Notes: a model not told the origin generated them from the sequence alone. Shown: positions 1 to 10,153, counted from the stretch's first letter. The stretch is 64,000 nt of DNA from an uncultured Pelagibacteraceae bacterium (GCA_902578255.1 CACHCH010000004.1:1-64000), one strand, 5' to 3'. Made by a program: numbers and translations.

Positions 1-2
1 CT

Positions 3-77
3 AAAGATATGGGTGACGCTATAAAAGTATTTGATGGTTGGTTGAAAAAATATAAGAGAAAAAAAAATGAGAAGTAA
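3..77 (+). CDS. C-terminal fragment of an upstream CDS (truncated by window edge), ...KDMGDAIKVFDGWLKKYKRKKNEK*
   Basis: Open frame from window start to TAA at 75-77, overlapping the ATG at 67. Confidence 0.5.
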   Translation, partial: KDMGDAIKVFDGWLKKYKRKKNEK

Positions 78-1509
78 GATGTCTAATTTTTTAAATAAAA
101 TAATAATTTTAACAATTTTAATAATACCCAACATTGTTAATGCAGATTTTTTTGAGGATATAACTGATAAAATTGTAGATAATCCAAAAAGACTTAGTTA
201 TGGCATTTCTGTTGCCGATATAAATCAAAATGGAAAATATGAATTTATAGTTACAGGATTTGGTTATCCTAATTTAGCTTTATCATACGATAATGGAACA
301 TTAATTAATATTGCTAATCAAAATATATTTTCTGATGAATCTAGAAAAACTATTGGTGTTGCAGCATGCGATGTTGATAAAGATGGATATGAAGAAATAT
401 ATTTTCTTAACACAGATACATATAGTGGAACAAAAAAATATTCCGATAGACTTATAGATTTGGAAGGAAATAAATTTTTAGACATGTTTGAAATTGAAAA
501 AAATAAAGAGGATTTAAATTTAACAGCAGGTAGATCCGTTGCTTGTGTGGACAGGAAAGGTAATGGTGAATATGGTCTCTATGTATCAAATTATGGAGGA
601 CCAACAAGGTTTTATGAGATTGAAGATAAAAAGATTAAGGATAAATCAGTTAGCTTAAATTTAGATAAGGTTACAGGTGGAAGGGCAGTTGTTTCAGGGC
701 ATATTTTAACAGATAGATCTGATATTTTCGCAGCAAATGAAAGAGGCCCAAACTTTCTTTTGAAAAATAATAATGGGGTTTTTGAAGATGTTGCATTTGA
801 TTATCGAGTAGATGATGTGATCCAAAACGGAAGAGGAACTGCATTATCAGACATACTTTATCGAGGAAGACTGGATATAATAAGTGGAAATTGGCAGGGT
901 TATCATAGAGCTTATGCCTTAAAAGATAATCAATTTAAAGACATAGGTAATAGTAAATTTGATAAACCATCAAGAATACGAACCATTATATCTGCTGATT
1001 TTGATAATGACGGTTATGATGAAGTTTTTATGAACAACATCGCTGAGCCTAATAGGTTATTTAGGATAAAAGAGAATGGAGCTTTTGAGGAAATAATATT
1101 AGAAAAAGGACTTGAACCGGATGGGTTTGGTACAGGAGCTGCAGTTGCTGACATTGATGATGATGGTATTTTAGAATTATTAGTTTCTCGTGGTGAAAGT
1201 AAAGAACAGCCATTAACTTTATATAAAGCAAAAATTGATAAACAGAGCAAATATTTGAGAATTAAACCTATTAATAAATTTGGAGCACCAGCAAGAGGTG
1301 CAACAGTTACATTATTTACAAATCAAAGAAAACATTCAAAAACTATTGATGCTGGATCTGGTTATTTGTGTCAAATGGAGCCTGTGGCACATTATGGAAT
1401 TAGAAAAAACGAAAAAAATTTTAAAGTAGAAGTTAAATGGACTGATGGTACTAAAAATTTAATCAAAATAACTTCGTTAAATCAAACAGTTACTGTAAAA
1501 CAAAAATGA
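67..1509 (+). CDS. Secreted FG-GAP/VCBS-repeat protein with C-terminal ASPIC/UnbV-like domain (CRTAC1-like)
   Basis: Signal peptide; Ca-binding-type repeats DVDKDGYEE, DFDNDGYDE, DIDDDGILE; C-terminal NKFGAPARGATVTLF..GSGYLCQMEPVAHYGI. Confidence 0.8.
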   Translation: MRSKMSNFLNKIIILTILIIPNIVNADFFEDITDKIVDNPKRLSYGISVADINQNGKYEFIVTGFGYPNLALSYDNGTLINIANQNIFSDESRKTIGVAACDVDKDGYEEIYFLNTDTYSGTKKYSDRLIDLEGNKFLDMFEIEKNKEDLNLTAGRSVACVDRKGNGEYGLYVSNYGGPTRFYEIEDKKIKDKSVSLNLDKVTGGRAVVSGHILTDRSDIFAANERGPNFLLKNNNGVFEDVAFDYRVDDVIQNGRGTALSDILYRGRLDIISGNWQGYHRAYALKDNQFKDIGNSKFDKPSRIRTIISADFDNDGYDEVFMNNIAEPNRLFRIKENGAFEEIILEKGLEPDGFGTGAAVADIDDDGILELLVSRGESKEQPLTLYKAKIDKQSKYLRIKPINKFGAPARGATVTLFTNQRKHSKTIDAGSGYLCQMEPVAHYGIRKNEKNFKVEVKWTDGTKNLIKITSLNQTVTVKQK

Positions 1510-2195
1510 AAAAAATCTTATCTAAATTCGTTTTAATTTTCTTAGTATTTTTTCAATTTGAATCATTTGCAGAAGAAAAAAATTATCATAAAGAATTAAT
1601 TACTGATTGGTCTAGAATATTTCCAGATCAAAATAGAAATGCAGCTGGACCAAAGTTTTTTAAGTATGTTATAGATAAAGAAATTACATATAAAGATTTT
1701 ACAGAATTTAATAAATTATATTGTGCAGTTTCTGGATCATTAATTGACCCAAATAGCGAACCAGATTTTCTATACGCTAAAGAGAGCAAAACTGGCGAAA
1801 AAATTTGTGGTGACTACTACAAGTGCTGCATTCCTTGTTCGTGTGATATTATGAAATATTCTGAAGTTGAAAAGATGACTTACAAATTTTTGGACGGTTT
1901 AAAAGATTTCTATGTATTCACGATCAGAAATCCTTGTAAGAAGAAAGATTTTCCCGACCGGGTAAATAAAGATTACTTTTGTGATGGAGAAAAAATCAAT
2001 AATAATCAAGTCTATAATCTTAATGATCGAGTAGTAATAGGTTTATTACATGAAGGAAGAAGCTGTAAAAAAGAAGAGATAGATTTTGTAAAAAGTCACG
2101 AAGTAACGGGGAGGTTTTGTGAATTACGAAATAATACTCCTTTAGAAAATTTAAAAACTGGAATGGGCGACATATTTATAAAGCTTGCCAGATAA
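1506..2195 (+). CDS. Secreted cysteine-rich protein of unknown function
   Basis: Signal peptide; ten Cys after it including KCCIPCSCD; ATGA overlap with previous gene. Confidence 0.6.
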   Translation: MKKILSKFVLIFLVFFQFESFAEEKNYHKELITDWSRIFPDQNRNAAGPKFFKYVIDKEITYKDFTEFNKLYCAVSGSLIDPNSEPDFLYAKESKTGEKICGDYYKCCIPCSCDIMKYSEVEKMTYKFLDGLKDFYVFTIRNPCKKKDFPDRVNKDYFCDGEKINNNQVYNLNDRVVIGLLHEGRSCKKEEIDFVKSHEVTGRFCELRNNTPLENLKTGMGDIFIKLAR

Positions 2196-2242
2196 TATTT
2201 TTTAATTTGTTCAAAGAACTGTTCTGAGCTAAGCTAAATTTA

Positions 2243-2962
2243 GTGAATATTATCGTATTACAACACATTAAGATAGAAGACCCCGGATATATCAAAGATT
2301 TAATGTTAGCTGATGGATTTAATCTAACCACTATTCAATTAGATGAAGGTGAAAAAATACCTGAAGATTTAAATAAATTTGATGGAATGTTTTGTATGGG
2401 AGGTCCTATGGATACTTTTATGGAAAAGCAGTATCCATGGCTAGTTGAGGAAAAGAAAAAAATTAAAGAGTTTGTTTTAGATTTAAAAAAACCTTATTTA
2501 GGATTTTGTTTGGGCTGTCAGTTATTAGGAGAAGTAATAGGGGGGCAAGTAGTTAAATCAAACCCTGCTGAGATTGGAATGATGGATATCAACTTTACAA
2601 AAGAAAAGGAAGTTGACAATTTATTTTCAAAATTTCCTAACCAAATCAAAAGTCTACAATGGCACTCTTATGAGGTGCAGGGTATTCAAAATCATAAGGA
2701 CGTGACTTTATTAGCTTCGTCACCAGTTACAAAGTTTCAAATTTTTAAATACCAAAACCACGCCTACGGAATTCAATTCCACATAGAAATAAAAAATACC
2801 ACAGTCAATGAATGGGGATGTGTTCCAGAATATAAAAAAGCTTTGGAGGATCAGCTTGGTAATGGTGCGTTAGAAAAATTTGATCAATCTGCAAAGGATA
2901 ACATGAAAGATATGAACAACTATTCTACAATCCTCTATAATAATTTTAAAAAACTTTTATGA
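2243..2962 (+). CDS. Class I glutamine amidotransferase-like protein (GMP synthase-type GATase domain)
   Basis: GFCLGCQLLGEVIGG nucleophile elbow and QFHIEI His/Glu motif; GTG start. Confidence 0.85.
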   Translation: MNIIVLQHIKIEDPGYIKDLMLADGFNLTTIQLDEGEKIPEDLNKFDGMFCMGGPMDTFMEKQYPWLVEEKKKIKEFVLDLKKPYLGFCLGCQLLGEVIGGQVVKSNPAEIGMMDINFTKEKEVDNLFSKFPNQIKSLQWHSYEVQGIQNHKDVTLLASSPVTKFQIFKYQNHAYGIQFHIEIKNTTVNEWGCVPEYKKALEDQLGNGALEKFDQSAKDNMKDMNNYSTILYNNFKKLL

Positions 2963-3180
2963 ACAATAAAATATTTGAATGGGCTGGAGTCATAACTGCA
3001 ATATTATATTCTTTGTTTGTAGCTTTAAATATAGGGATTGAATTTTTCGGTTTTTGTTTATTACTTTTTTCAGCAATTTTAATCGGAATATGGGCTTATA
3101 GGGGCGGTCATAAGGGAATTTTATTTCTACAATTTTTTTATGCAACAGCCGGTATTATTGGGATGGTACGTTGGTTTTAA
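2959..3180 (+). CDS. Small membrane protein, unknown function
   Basis: 73 aa, hydrophobic segments, ATGA overlap with previous gene. Confidence 0.6.
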   Translation: MNNKIFEWAGVITAILYSLFVALNIGIEFFGFCLLLFSAILIGIWAYRGGHKGILFLQFFYATAGIIGMVRWF

Positions 3181-4316
3181 TTAAAGCTTGATATTATTTT
3201 TGGAATATAATTTTTAAAATTAAAAAAACCTTTGTTGCAATATTGCCAGGAAAATCGATCAAGATCCCTGTATAAAAAATCTAATTTAATATTATTTGAA
3301 TTTAAATAATCTAAGTTTTCACCAACAGTTGGATATAATCCAAAACAGTTTTCAATATTTTTAATTTCACTAATATCAATAACCTCACATTCAATAGAAT
3401 TATCTTTTAATCTTTGTTGTTGGTCATTCATTAAAAGAGACTTAAATTTCACTGCCTTTTCACTAAGCTTGATAGCTCTATTTTCATTTTTAACAGCAAC
3501 TATATATATTTTTTTAAAATTATTTTCTTTGAAGTCAGTGATTTCAAATGAGAGATTATTCTCAAAAACTACAAGATTTTTTCTCTCAATATCCTGAGGA
3601 TTGCTGAAATCTTGTCTAATTATAGAGTAAGTTTTTTCTGAAATTTTTGGAGAAGCATTCTCGTTTAATTTGATGTTTTGAAATCTGTTATTGGTAAATT
3701 TTTTTATATTCCATTCACTTGCCAGGTAATGCTTACCTTGTGTTTGAATTCCGGCTACCCATCTCCAACCAAGGGTGTTAGATGCAGCATCTCCATCATA
3801 CAGATGTTGCATAAAAAACTCAGCACCAAGTTGCCATGGTAATTCTAGTGTGAAAATCCAAATACTCGCAAACCACATTCTGGTGTGGTTGTGAAGATAG
3901 TTAGTTTCTTTGAGCTCATTTACCCAAGAATTAAAGCACTCAATGTTTGTTTTCCCTTCAATTGCATTTAAATATTCTTTATTATCTTTAAAATCTTCTC
4001 TTATTTTTTTTAGCTCTATTATATAATCATTCCATACATTTGGTCTTAACTCGAGCCACCCTTTCCAATAAGTACGCCAAAGAACTTCTTGAATAAACTT
4101 TTCATTTTTAGCGAAAGAAAATTTATCAAGAGATTTTTTTATTATTTCTTTTTCGTTTATTATCCCGTGTGTAATGTAAGGTGATAAGCAAGAGACATTA
4201 GATCTACTCTCTGGACCAAGATCAAAATTTCTTAATTTAGAGTAATCTGTTAAATTATTTTCAATAAAATGATTTAGTTTTTCAATGGCTTTCTTCCTCG
4301 AAGCCTCAAATAACAT
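3177..4316 (-). CDS. Photolyase/cryptochrome-like FAD-binding domain protein
   Basis: LHNHTRMW...HLYDGDAASNTLGWRWVAGIQTQGKHY resembles the photolyase FAD domain; FAD-like domain is N-terminal. Confidence 0.8.
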   Translation of the reverse strand: MLFEASRKKAIEKLNHFIENNLTDYSKLRNFDLGPESRSNVSCLSPYITHGIINEKEIIKKSLDKFSFAKNEKFIQEVLWRTYWKGWLELRPNVWNDYIIELKKIREDFKDNKEYLNAIEGKTNIECFNSWVNELKETNYLHNHTRMWFASIWIFTLELPWQLGAEFFMQHLYDGDAASNTLGWRWVAGIQTQGKHYLASEWNIKKFTNNRFQNIKLNENASPKISEKTYSIIRQDFSNPQDIERKNLVVFENNLSFEITDFKENNFKKIYIVAVKNENRAIKLSEKAVKFKSLLMNDQQQRLKDNSIECEVIDISEIKNIENCFGLYPTVGENLDYLNSNNIKLDFLYRDLDRFSWQYCNKGFFNFKNYIPKIISSFN

Positions 4317-4323
4317 ATTTAAA

Positions 4324-4704
4324 TTACCTAGATTTTTTTTTCTTTAGACCAAGTTTGTCACTATGTCTTAATCTTAGAACAACAATTGCTCCAGCAATCA
4401 ACAATATAGCAACTGCTTCATAAACAAGAGCTGTAGGATCCATTTCTTTTCCTTGAAGAATAATAAATCGAGCAAGAGCTGTTATTGCAATAAGAAGTGG
4501 CAGGGTTATACTTATAGATTGTTGATTCCAAAAAACTCTTACCATTGCAAGCACTTCTAAATATAGAAACATTAAAAGCAAATCAGCTAGAGTAACTAAT
4601 TGATTTGCAAACATATTTAATATTTCAATGCCAACAGCAATAATAGTGCTGATTAAAATAATACACATCAATCCCAATTGTAAGTTTTTTGCGATCTTAT
4701 CCAT
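4324..4704 (-). CDS. Phosphate-starvation-inducible PsiE family membrane protein
   Basis: Four-TM pattern with LLMFLYLEVLAMVRVFW and RFIILQGKEMDP. Confidence 0.7.
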   Translation of the reverse strand: MDKIAKNLQLGLMCIILISTIIAVGIEILNMFANQLVTLADLLLMFLYLEVLAMVRVFWNQQSISITLPLLIAITALARFIILQGKEMDPTALVYEAVAILLIAGAIVVLRLRHSDKLGLKKKKSR

Positions 4705-5162
4705 TATTTATCTTTACTAAACGGTAGCCATTTTTCAAATACTGATTTTGAAGAACCATCATATGGAATTGAGTAAGAATAAGGGTTTGGACTAGTTAGA
4801 ACTTCAATTCCTTTTGAAAAGACGAATATAAAAACAATAACAAAAACAATTACCATTATCTTAAAGGGATCAAAATTTTTTGTCTTAAAAACGCTAGCAG
4901 AACTTTCTTCAGCTCTGTGGAAATGTTTAAATGTCATATAGACTGCAAAAATCAAACCAATATGAGCTATAAATAGACCTGCCCAACCAAATGCAAAAGT
5001 TGTATATGAAAAAACATATAAACTAAAAACTGTAGTCCAAATAAAACTTAACACTAAAAGAATTTGTAATCTAACTGTTTTAGGAAGGGCCCTCAAATCA
5101 TTTTTACTATCATCAAATAAAATATTTGCTGCTTCTATCATCCAATTTTTTAATGATTCCAT
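4704..5162 (-). CDS. Membrane protein of unknown function
   Basis: Three hydrophobic segments; abuts the PsiE-like gene. Confidence 0.5.
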   Translation of the reverse strand: MESLKNWMIEAANILFDDSKNDLRALPKTVRLQILLVLSFIWTTVFSLYVFSYTTFAFGWAGLFIAHIGLIFAVYMTFKHFHRAEESSASVFKTKNFDPFKIMVIVFVIVFIFVFSKGIEVLTSPNPYSYSIPYDGSSKSVFEKWLPFSKDK

Positions 5163-5219
5163 AAATCTAAGATATAGTTTTAAATAAATTTGACAAACGA
5201 TAAATTGACCTAAGATTTA

Positions 5220-6407
5220 TTAAGAACGTAGTTTTTTCTTATGAAAATTAATAAATCTTTCAACATTTGTTTTATTAAAGGTTTTATTTTCTTCAAAAGA
5301 AACTTTTTTCATAGAGTAGGCTGCACTCTTAGTTTGTCTTGAAATTATTGTAACATTTCCTTTGTAAAGTTTGAGTTTAACTGAACCATTAACTTTATTT
5401 TTACTTAGATCCACAATTTTTTGAAGTTTAAATCTTTCTTTTGAATACCAGTAGCCATTATAAATAAGCTCTGCATATCTTGGCATAATTAAATCTTTTT
5501 TATGCATTGTATCTTTATCGAGAGTTACAGATTCTATTGCACGATGGGCATGCATTAACAAGGTACCCCCTGGTGTTTCGTATACACCTCTAGACTTTAT
5601 TCCAATAAATCTATTTTCAACTAAATCAACTCTGCCAATTCCATTTTTACCCGCAAGTTGATTTAATTTGTCTAATAATTTTGCTGGGGTAATTTTTTTC
5701 CCATTTATACCAAATGGATCTCCATTTTTAAAATTGATAGTAACAAAAGATGCTTTATTTGGTGCTTTTTCAGGAGAAACTGATCTTTGAAAAATAAATT
5801 CTGGTGCAAAATTTTTGGGATTTTCTAAAAGTTTACCTTCAGTAGAGGTATGAAACAAATTATCGTCCACTGAAAAAGGAGATGCGCCTTTTTTATCCTT
5901 TGGAATAGCTATGTTGTGTTTTTTTGCATAATTAATTAGGTCAGTTCTTGATTTTAATTTCCAAATTCTCCATGGAGCAATTACTTTTATTTTGGGACCA
6001 AAATAATGATACCCTAATTCAAATCGAACTTGATCGTTTCCTTTGCCTGTTGCACCATGGGATACAGCAAATGCCTTAAATTTTTTAGCAACTCTAATTT
6101 GATCTTTTGCAATAAGTGGTCTTGCAATTGATGTACCCAATAAGTACACACCTTCATAAATAGCATGACCTCTGATCATTGGATAAATATAATCTTTCAC
6201 AAAGACATTTTTTAAATCTTTAATAATGATTTTAGTAACACCAAATTTTTTTGCATTAGAAATAATTTTTTTTCTATTTATTTCTTGCCCTACATCTGCA
6301 GTATAACAAATTACTTCTGCATCATAATTTTCTTGAAGCCACTTTAGAATTATAGAGGTATCAAGTCCTCCAGAGTATGCTAGAACAATTTTTTTTTTTG
6401 ATTTCAT
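5220..6407 (-). CDS. argG: Argininosuccinate synthase
   Basis: KKIVLAYSGGLDTSIILKWL; AVSHGATGKGNDQVRFELGY; full length 395 aa. Confidence 0.97.
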   Translation of the reverse strand: MKSKKKIVLAYSGGLDTSIILKWLQENYDAEVICYTADVGQEINRKKIISNAKKFGVTKIIIKDLKNVFVKDYIYPMIRGHAIYEGVYLLGTSIARPLIAKDQIRVAKKFKAFAVSHGATGKGNDQVRFELGYHYFGPKIKVIAPWRIWKLKSRTDLINYAKKHNIAIPKDKKGASPFSVDDNLFHTSTEGKLLENPKNFAPEFIFQRSVSPEKAPNKASFVTINFKNGDPFGINGKKITPAKLLDKLNQLAGKNGIGRVDLVENRFIGIKSRGVYETPGGTLLMHAHRAIESVTLDKDTMHKKDLIMPRYAELIYNGYWYSKERFKLQKIVDLSKNKVNGSVKLKLYKGNVTIISRQTKSAAYSMKKVSFEENKTFNKTNVERFINFHKKKLRS

Positions 6408-6411
6408 TGAT

Positions 6412-6924
6412 TTAACTACAAGCTTTTCGAGATGCGTTGTAAGCTTTAGTAAATCCTAGCAATGAATAGTGATCAATTGTTTGAGAACCTTTCTGATTGT
6501 ATCCAGTAATCATTATTCGAGAACCTTTTCTCATTTGCTTAATCATTTTTAGTTCAATTTTATTATCAGCAATCCAGGCAAATCCTTGCTCTTTGATATC
6601 AAATTTAAATTTATTTTTTCCTGAAGCCGCAGTAACGGAGTTGCTTTTGTTAAATTCATAGCCTGGGGTGACACTCACTTCATTAGTAATGCTTTCATTT
6701 GGTCTAAAGGCTACAAATAATTTTGCATCTCTTTTGTTTGATTTTGGGGCTTGCAAGATAGGCGAGGATTGTGCGAAACAAACTTTTCCACTTGCTTGAG
6801 AAACCACCATTGCTTCCCAATCCTTGTATTTACCAATTTTTTTTACTTCTTGAGCTTGAAGCTGACCAAAGCTAGTTAAAAACAAAATACTACAAAACGT
6901 TATAATTCTTTTAATTAAGGACAT
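6412..6924 (-). CDS. Invasion-associated locus B (IalB)-like periplasmic protein
   Basis: Signal peptide, YKDWEAMVVSQASGKVCFAQSSP, length and pattern of IalB family. Confidence 0.75.
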   Translation of the reverse strand: MSLIKRIITFCSILFLTSFGQLQAQEVKKIGKYKDWEAMVVSQASGKVCFAQSSPILQAPKSNKRDAKLFVAFRPNESITNEVSVTPGYEFNKSNSVTAASGKNKFKFDIKEQGFAWIADNKIELKMIKQMRKGSRIMITGYNQKGSQTIDHYSLLGFTKAYNASRKACS

Positions 6925-7949
6925 GGATTTGGGTAAATTTTTTGAACTTGGTTAATTTCTTTAATGACATCATCTGATAGATTAACATTTACACTTTCTA
7001 TATTTGTTTTCAACTGCTCCATTGTTGTTGCACCAATTATTACACTGGTCATAAAGTCTTGTATTTCACAAAATTTAATAGACATTTGACTCATATCAAG
7101 ATTATGTTTTTTGCTTATATTGTAATAAAGCTCTACCGCTACCTCAGTGTTTGGCTTTCTATATCGTGTCCAAAAATCGAAATCTCTTTCCATTCTTGAG
7201 CCTTTTGGAAATTTTTTATTTCTATATTTTCCGCTCAAATAACCACTAGCGAGAGGAGAATATGACAGGCAACCGATTTCCTCTCTTATTGACACTTCTG
7301 CTAATCCAACTTCGTAAGATCTATTCAACAAACTATATGGATTTTGGATTGACATCATTCGTGGTAAATTTTTGTCCTTTGAAAGTTTGAGAAAACTCAT
7401 TGTTCCCCAAGGCGTTTCGTTGGATAAACCGATGTATCTAATCTTACCTTGATCTATGTACTTGTTTAATTCTTCCAATACATCTTCAAATTTGTTCCAG
7501 TTATTTTCTTGATGAACGTAACCCAATCTCCCAAAGTTATTTACTTTTCTTTCAGGCCAATGAAGCTGATATAGATCAACATAATCAGTTTTTAGTCTCT
7601 TCAGACTATTATTTAAAGCACTTTCTAAGTTATTACCCACAAAACTATTTTCTCCATTTCTCAAATAATCTCGAGCAGGACCTGCAACTTTAGTAGCAAG
7701 TATCACATCATTTCTTTTTTTTGTTTTTTCAAACCAATTTCCAATAATTTCTTCAGTATCTCCGTAAGTTTCTTTTCTTGGAGGTACAGCATATAATTCT
7801 GCTGTGTCCCAAAAATTAACTCCTTGATCTAAAGCAAAGTCCATTTGCTCAAATGCTTCATTTTGCGTATTTTGTTCTCCCCAAGTCATAGTTCCGAGAC
7901 AAATTGTGCTTACTTTTAAGTCAGTATTTCCTAGATTTTTGTAATTCAT
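6915..7949 (-). CDS. Aldo/keto reductase (Tas-like)
   Basis: LGNTDLKVSTICLGTMTWGEQNT; DTAELYAVPP; DLYQLHWPER. Confidence 0.9.
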   Translation of the reverse strand: MNYKNLGNTDLKVSTICLGTMTWGEQNTQNEAFEQMDFALDQGVNFWDTAELYAVPPRKETYGDTEEIIGNWFEKTKKRNDVILATKVAGPARDYLRNGENSFVGNNLESALNNSLKRLKTDYVDLYQLHWPERKVNNFGRLGYVHQENNWNKFEDVLEELNKYIDQGKIRYIGLSNETPWGTMSFLKLSKDKNLPRMMSIQNPYSLLNRSYEVGLAEVSIREEIGCLSYSPLASGYLSGKYRNKKFPKGSRMERDFDFWTRYRKPNTEVAVELYYNISKKHNLDMSQMSIKFCEIQDFMTSVIIGATTMEQLKTNIESVNVNLSDDVIKEINQVQKIYPNPCP

Positions 7950-8027
7950 TTGAAAATTGTGTTAATGTTTTATTAACCTTTTAAGGTATCTTGAATAATT
8001 AGTAAAAGGCTATTATATAACAATCAT

Positions 8028-8789
8028 ATGGAATTTGATAAAAACGGAATACTAAACAGATCAAAAGCAGCTCAACAATCAACTGTTGTAATGGATGAAG
8101 GTTTAAGAGCCTACATGCTAAAAGTTTACAACTATATGGCAACAGGAATTTTATTAACAGGAATAGTTGCATTAATAACATTTAAAATGTCTGTCGTTAC
8201 TAATGATGTCGGATCCATTGTAGCTCTAACTCAAATAGGCAATGCGATTTATATGTCAGGTTTAAAATGGCTTGTCATGCTTGCGCCTTTAGGAATTGTT
8301 TTTTATATGAGTTTTGGAATTAATAAAATGAGTGCATCAAAAGCTCAAACAACTTTTTGGGTTTTTGCAGGCTTGATGGGCTTATCTTTATCGTCAATTT
8401 TATTAGTTTATACAGGAATGAGTGTAACAAGAGTTTTCTTTATTTGTTCAGCAACGTTTGGTGCAATGAGCATTTATGGATACACTACCAAAAGAGACCT
8501 AACTAAATTAGGTTCTTTCTTAATGATGGGCCTAATTGGAATAATTATAGCTTCGATAGTCAATATATTTATGAAATCATCAATGATGTATTTTGTGATT
8601 TCAATATTAGGAGTTCTAATTTTTGTTGGTCTTACAGCTTACGATACTCAAAAAATTAAAAATATGTACGCAGTTAGTGATACAGGCGAAATCATGGGCA
8701 AAAAAGCTGTTATGGGTGCTCTTACTCTTTATCTAGACTTTATAAATTTATTTATAATGTTGTTAAGACTTTTTGGCCAAAGACGTTAA
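8028..8789 (+). CDS. Bax inhibitor-1/YccA family membrane protein
   Basis: Multi-TM; TAYDTQKIKNMY and ALTLYLDFINLFIMLLRLFGQRR C-terminal signature. Confidence 0.93.
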   Translation: MEFDKNGILNRSKAAQQSTVVMDEGLRAYMLKVYNYMATGILLTGIVALITFKMSVVTNDVGSIVALTQIGNAIYMSGLKWLVMLAPLGIVFYMSFGINKMSASKAQTTFWVFAGLMGLSLSSILLVYTGMSVTRVFFICSATFGAMSIYGYTTKRDLTKLGSFLMMGLIGIIIASIVNIFMKSSMMYFVISILGVLIFVGLTAYDTQKIKNMYAVSDTGEIMGKKAVMGALTLYLDFINLFIMLLRLFGQRR

Positions 8790-8794
8790 TTTTA

Positions 8795-9136
8795 TTAAAG
8801 CTTTTTCCAATTTGTATTTTTTAATAACAATCTTAGGTCAAAAGAGTTTTTTAAAATTTTACCGTTCGTATCAGTAATCAAATATTTAAGAGTTTTATTT
8901 TTTGGCTTAAAATTTTTACAAATTTTATAAATTGCATTTTCAGTTGCGTTTCTAAAAACACTAAAGCTCACCTGTTTGCTTGAAATATTTAATCCATAGT
9001 CCTTCCAAGATCCCTCTGACACCATCTTTGCATATAGATCCAAAATTATTTTAAGTTCATCTTTTTCAAAGAACTGTTTTTGCTCTATTTTATTTTGAGG
9101 GTTGTTAATTATTAATTTTAGATTACTGCGCATCAA
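8795..9136 (-). CDS. DUF2794-like protein
   Basis: Small protein with FFEKDELKIILDLYAKMVSEGSWKDYG...FSVFRNATENAIYKI pattern seen in alphaproteobacterial DUF2794. Confidence 0.7.
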   Translation of the reverse strand: MMRSNLKLIINNPQNKIEQKQFFEKDELKIILDLYAKMVSEGSWKDYGLNISSKQVSFSVFRNATENAIYKICKNFKPKNKTLKYLITDTNGKILKNSFDLRLLLKNTNWKKL

Positions 9137-9677
9137 TTTTATGTCTATTAATTAGTGGTATTTGAAATGCTGTAAAAATTATTGTAATTGGCAACATTCC
9201 CCATACCTTAAAGTTAACCCAGAATTCCTCAGTTTGTGTCCTCCAAACAAATTCATTAAGTATAGCGAGCCCAAGAAAAAAAAACATCCATCTTTTATTT
9301 AATATCTCCCATCCAATATCAGATAGGGGTATGGATTTTCCCATAATTTTTTTTAGAATTGGTTCTCTTGTAAAATATTTTCCAAAAAATAAAGCAAGAG
9401 CAAATAAGATATTAATTATAGTTGGTTTTACATAAATAAATATTGGGTCATTGAAATAAATAGTTAGTCCACCAAAGAATGTAATTAATATTCCACTTAC
9501 TAATGGCATTGTAGGTATTTTTTTTTCAAAGAACCATACAACTGCTAATGCAATTAAAGTTGCAACTATTAGTGGAGGGATTGCAACTGATAAATTTTTA
9601 TTATTATTATAATAAAAGAAAAAAAATATTGCTAAAGGCCCGAAATCGGTAATAAATTTCAAAAAAGATTTATTCAC
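9123..9677 (-). CDS. Inner membrane septation protein A / intracellular septation (YciB) family
   Basis: LKFITDFGPLAIFFFFYY; FFEKKIPTMPLVSGILITFFGGLTIYFND; LNEFVWR. Confidence 0.9.
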   Translation of the reverse strand: MNKSFLKFITDFGPLAIFFFFYYNNNKNLSVAIPPLIVATLIALAVVWFFEKKIPTMPLVSGILITFFGGLTIYFNDPIFIYVKPTIINILFALALFFGKYFTREPILKKIMGKSIPLSDIGWEILNKRWMFFFLGLAILNEFVWRTQTEEFWVNFKVWGMLPITIIFTAFQIPLINRHKIDAQ

Positions 9678-9764
9678 AAAAAAGATATTAACATATTTGC
9701 CACATCACAAAACATTAATCTTTTTTGCATTGATTTTTATATTTAAATACCCATACTAAACATA

Positions 9765-10085
9765 ATGCCAATTCAAAAAGCAAAATTCTCAATAGGCGAT
9801 ATCGTTAAACATAAACACTTTGAATTTAGAGGTGTTATTTATGACGTTGATTTTGAATTTAATAATTCAGAGGAATGGTATCAATCGATCCCAAAAAATG
9901 TCAGACCAAGAAAAGATCAGCCATTTTACCACTTACTTGCTGAAAATGATGAAATTACTTATGAGGCATATGTTTCAGAGCAAAATTTGCTTATGGATGA
10001 CTCTGATGAGCCAATAAAACATCCTCTAATTGAAGAAATTTTTTCGGGAAAAAAGGGCTCAAGTTACTTTAAGCTTTCAAATTAA
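9765..10085 (+). CDS. hspQ: HspQ heat-shock/hemimethylated-DNA-binding family protein
   Basis: AKFSIGDIVKHKHFEFRGVIYDVDFEF...RPRKDQPFYHLLAEN...YEAYVSEQNLL. Confidence 0.9.
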   Translation: MPIQKAKFSIGDIVKHKHFEFRGVIYDVDFEFNNSEEWYQSIPKNVRPRKDQPFYHLLAENDEITYEAYVSEQNLLMDDSDEPIKHPLIEEIFSGKKGSSYFKLSN

Positions 10086-10153
10086 GCATATCAATATTCC
10101 AACACATTTAGCTCAAATCTAGGCCATAAATATTCGTTATATTTAAGTTATAT

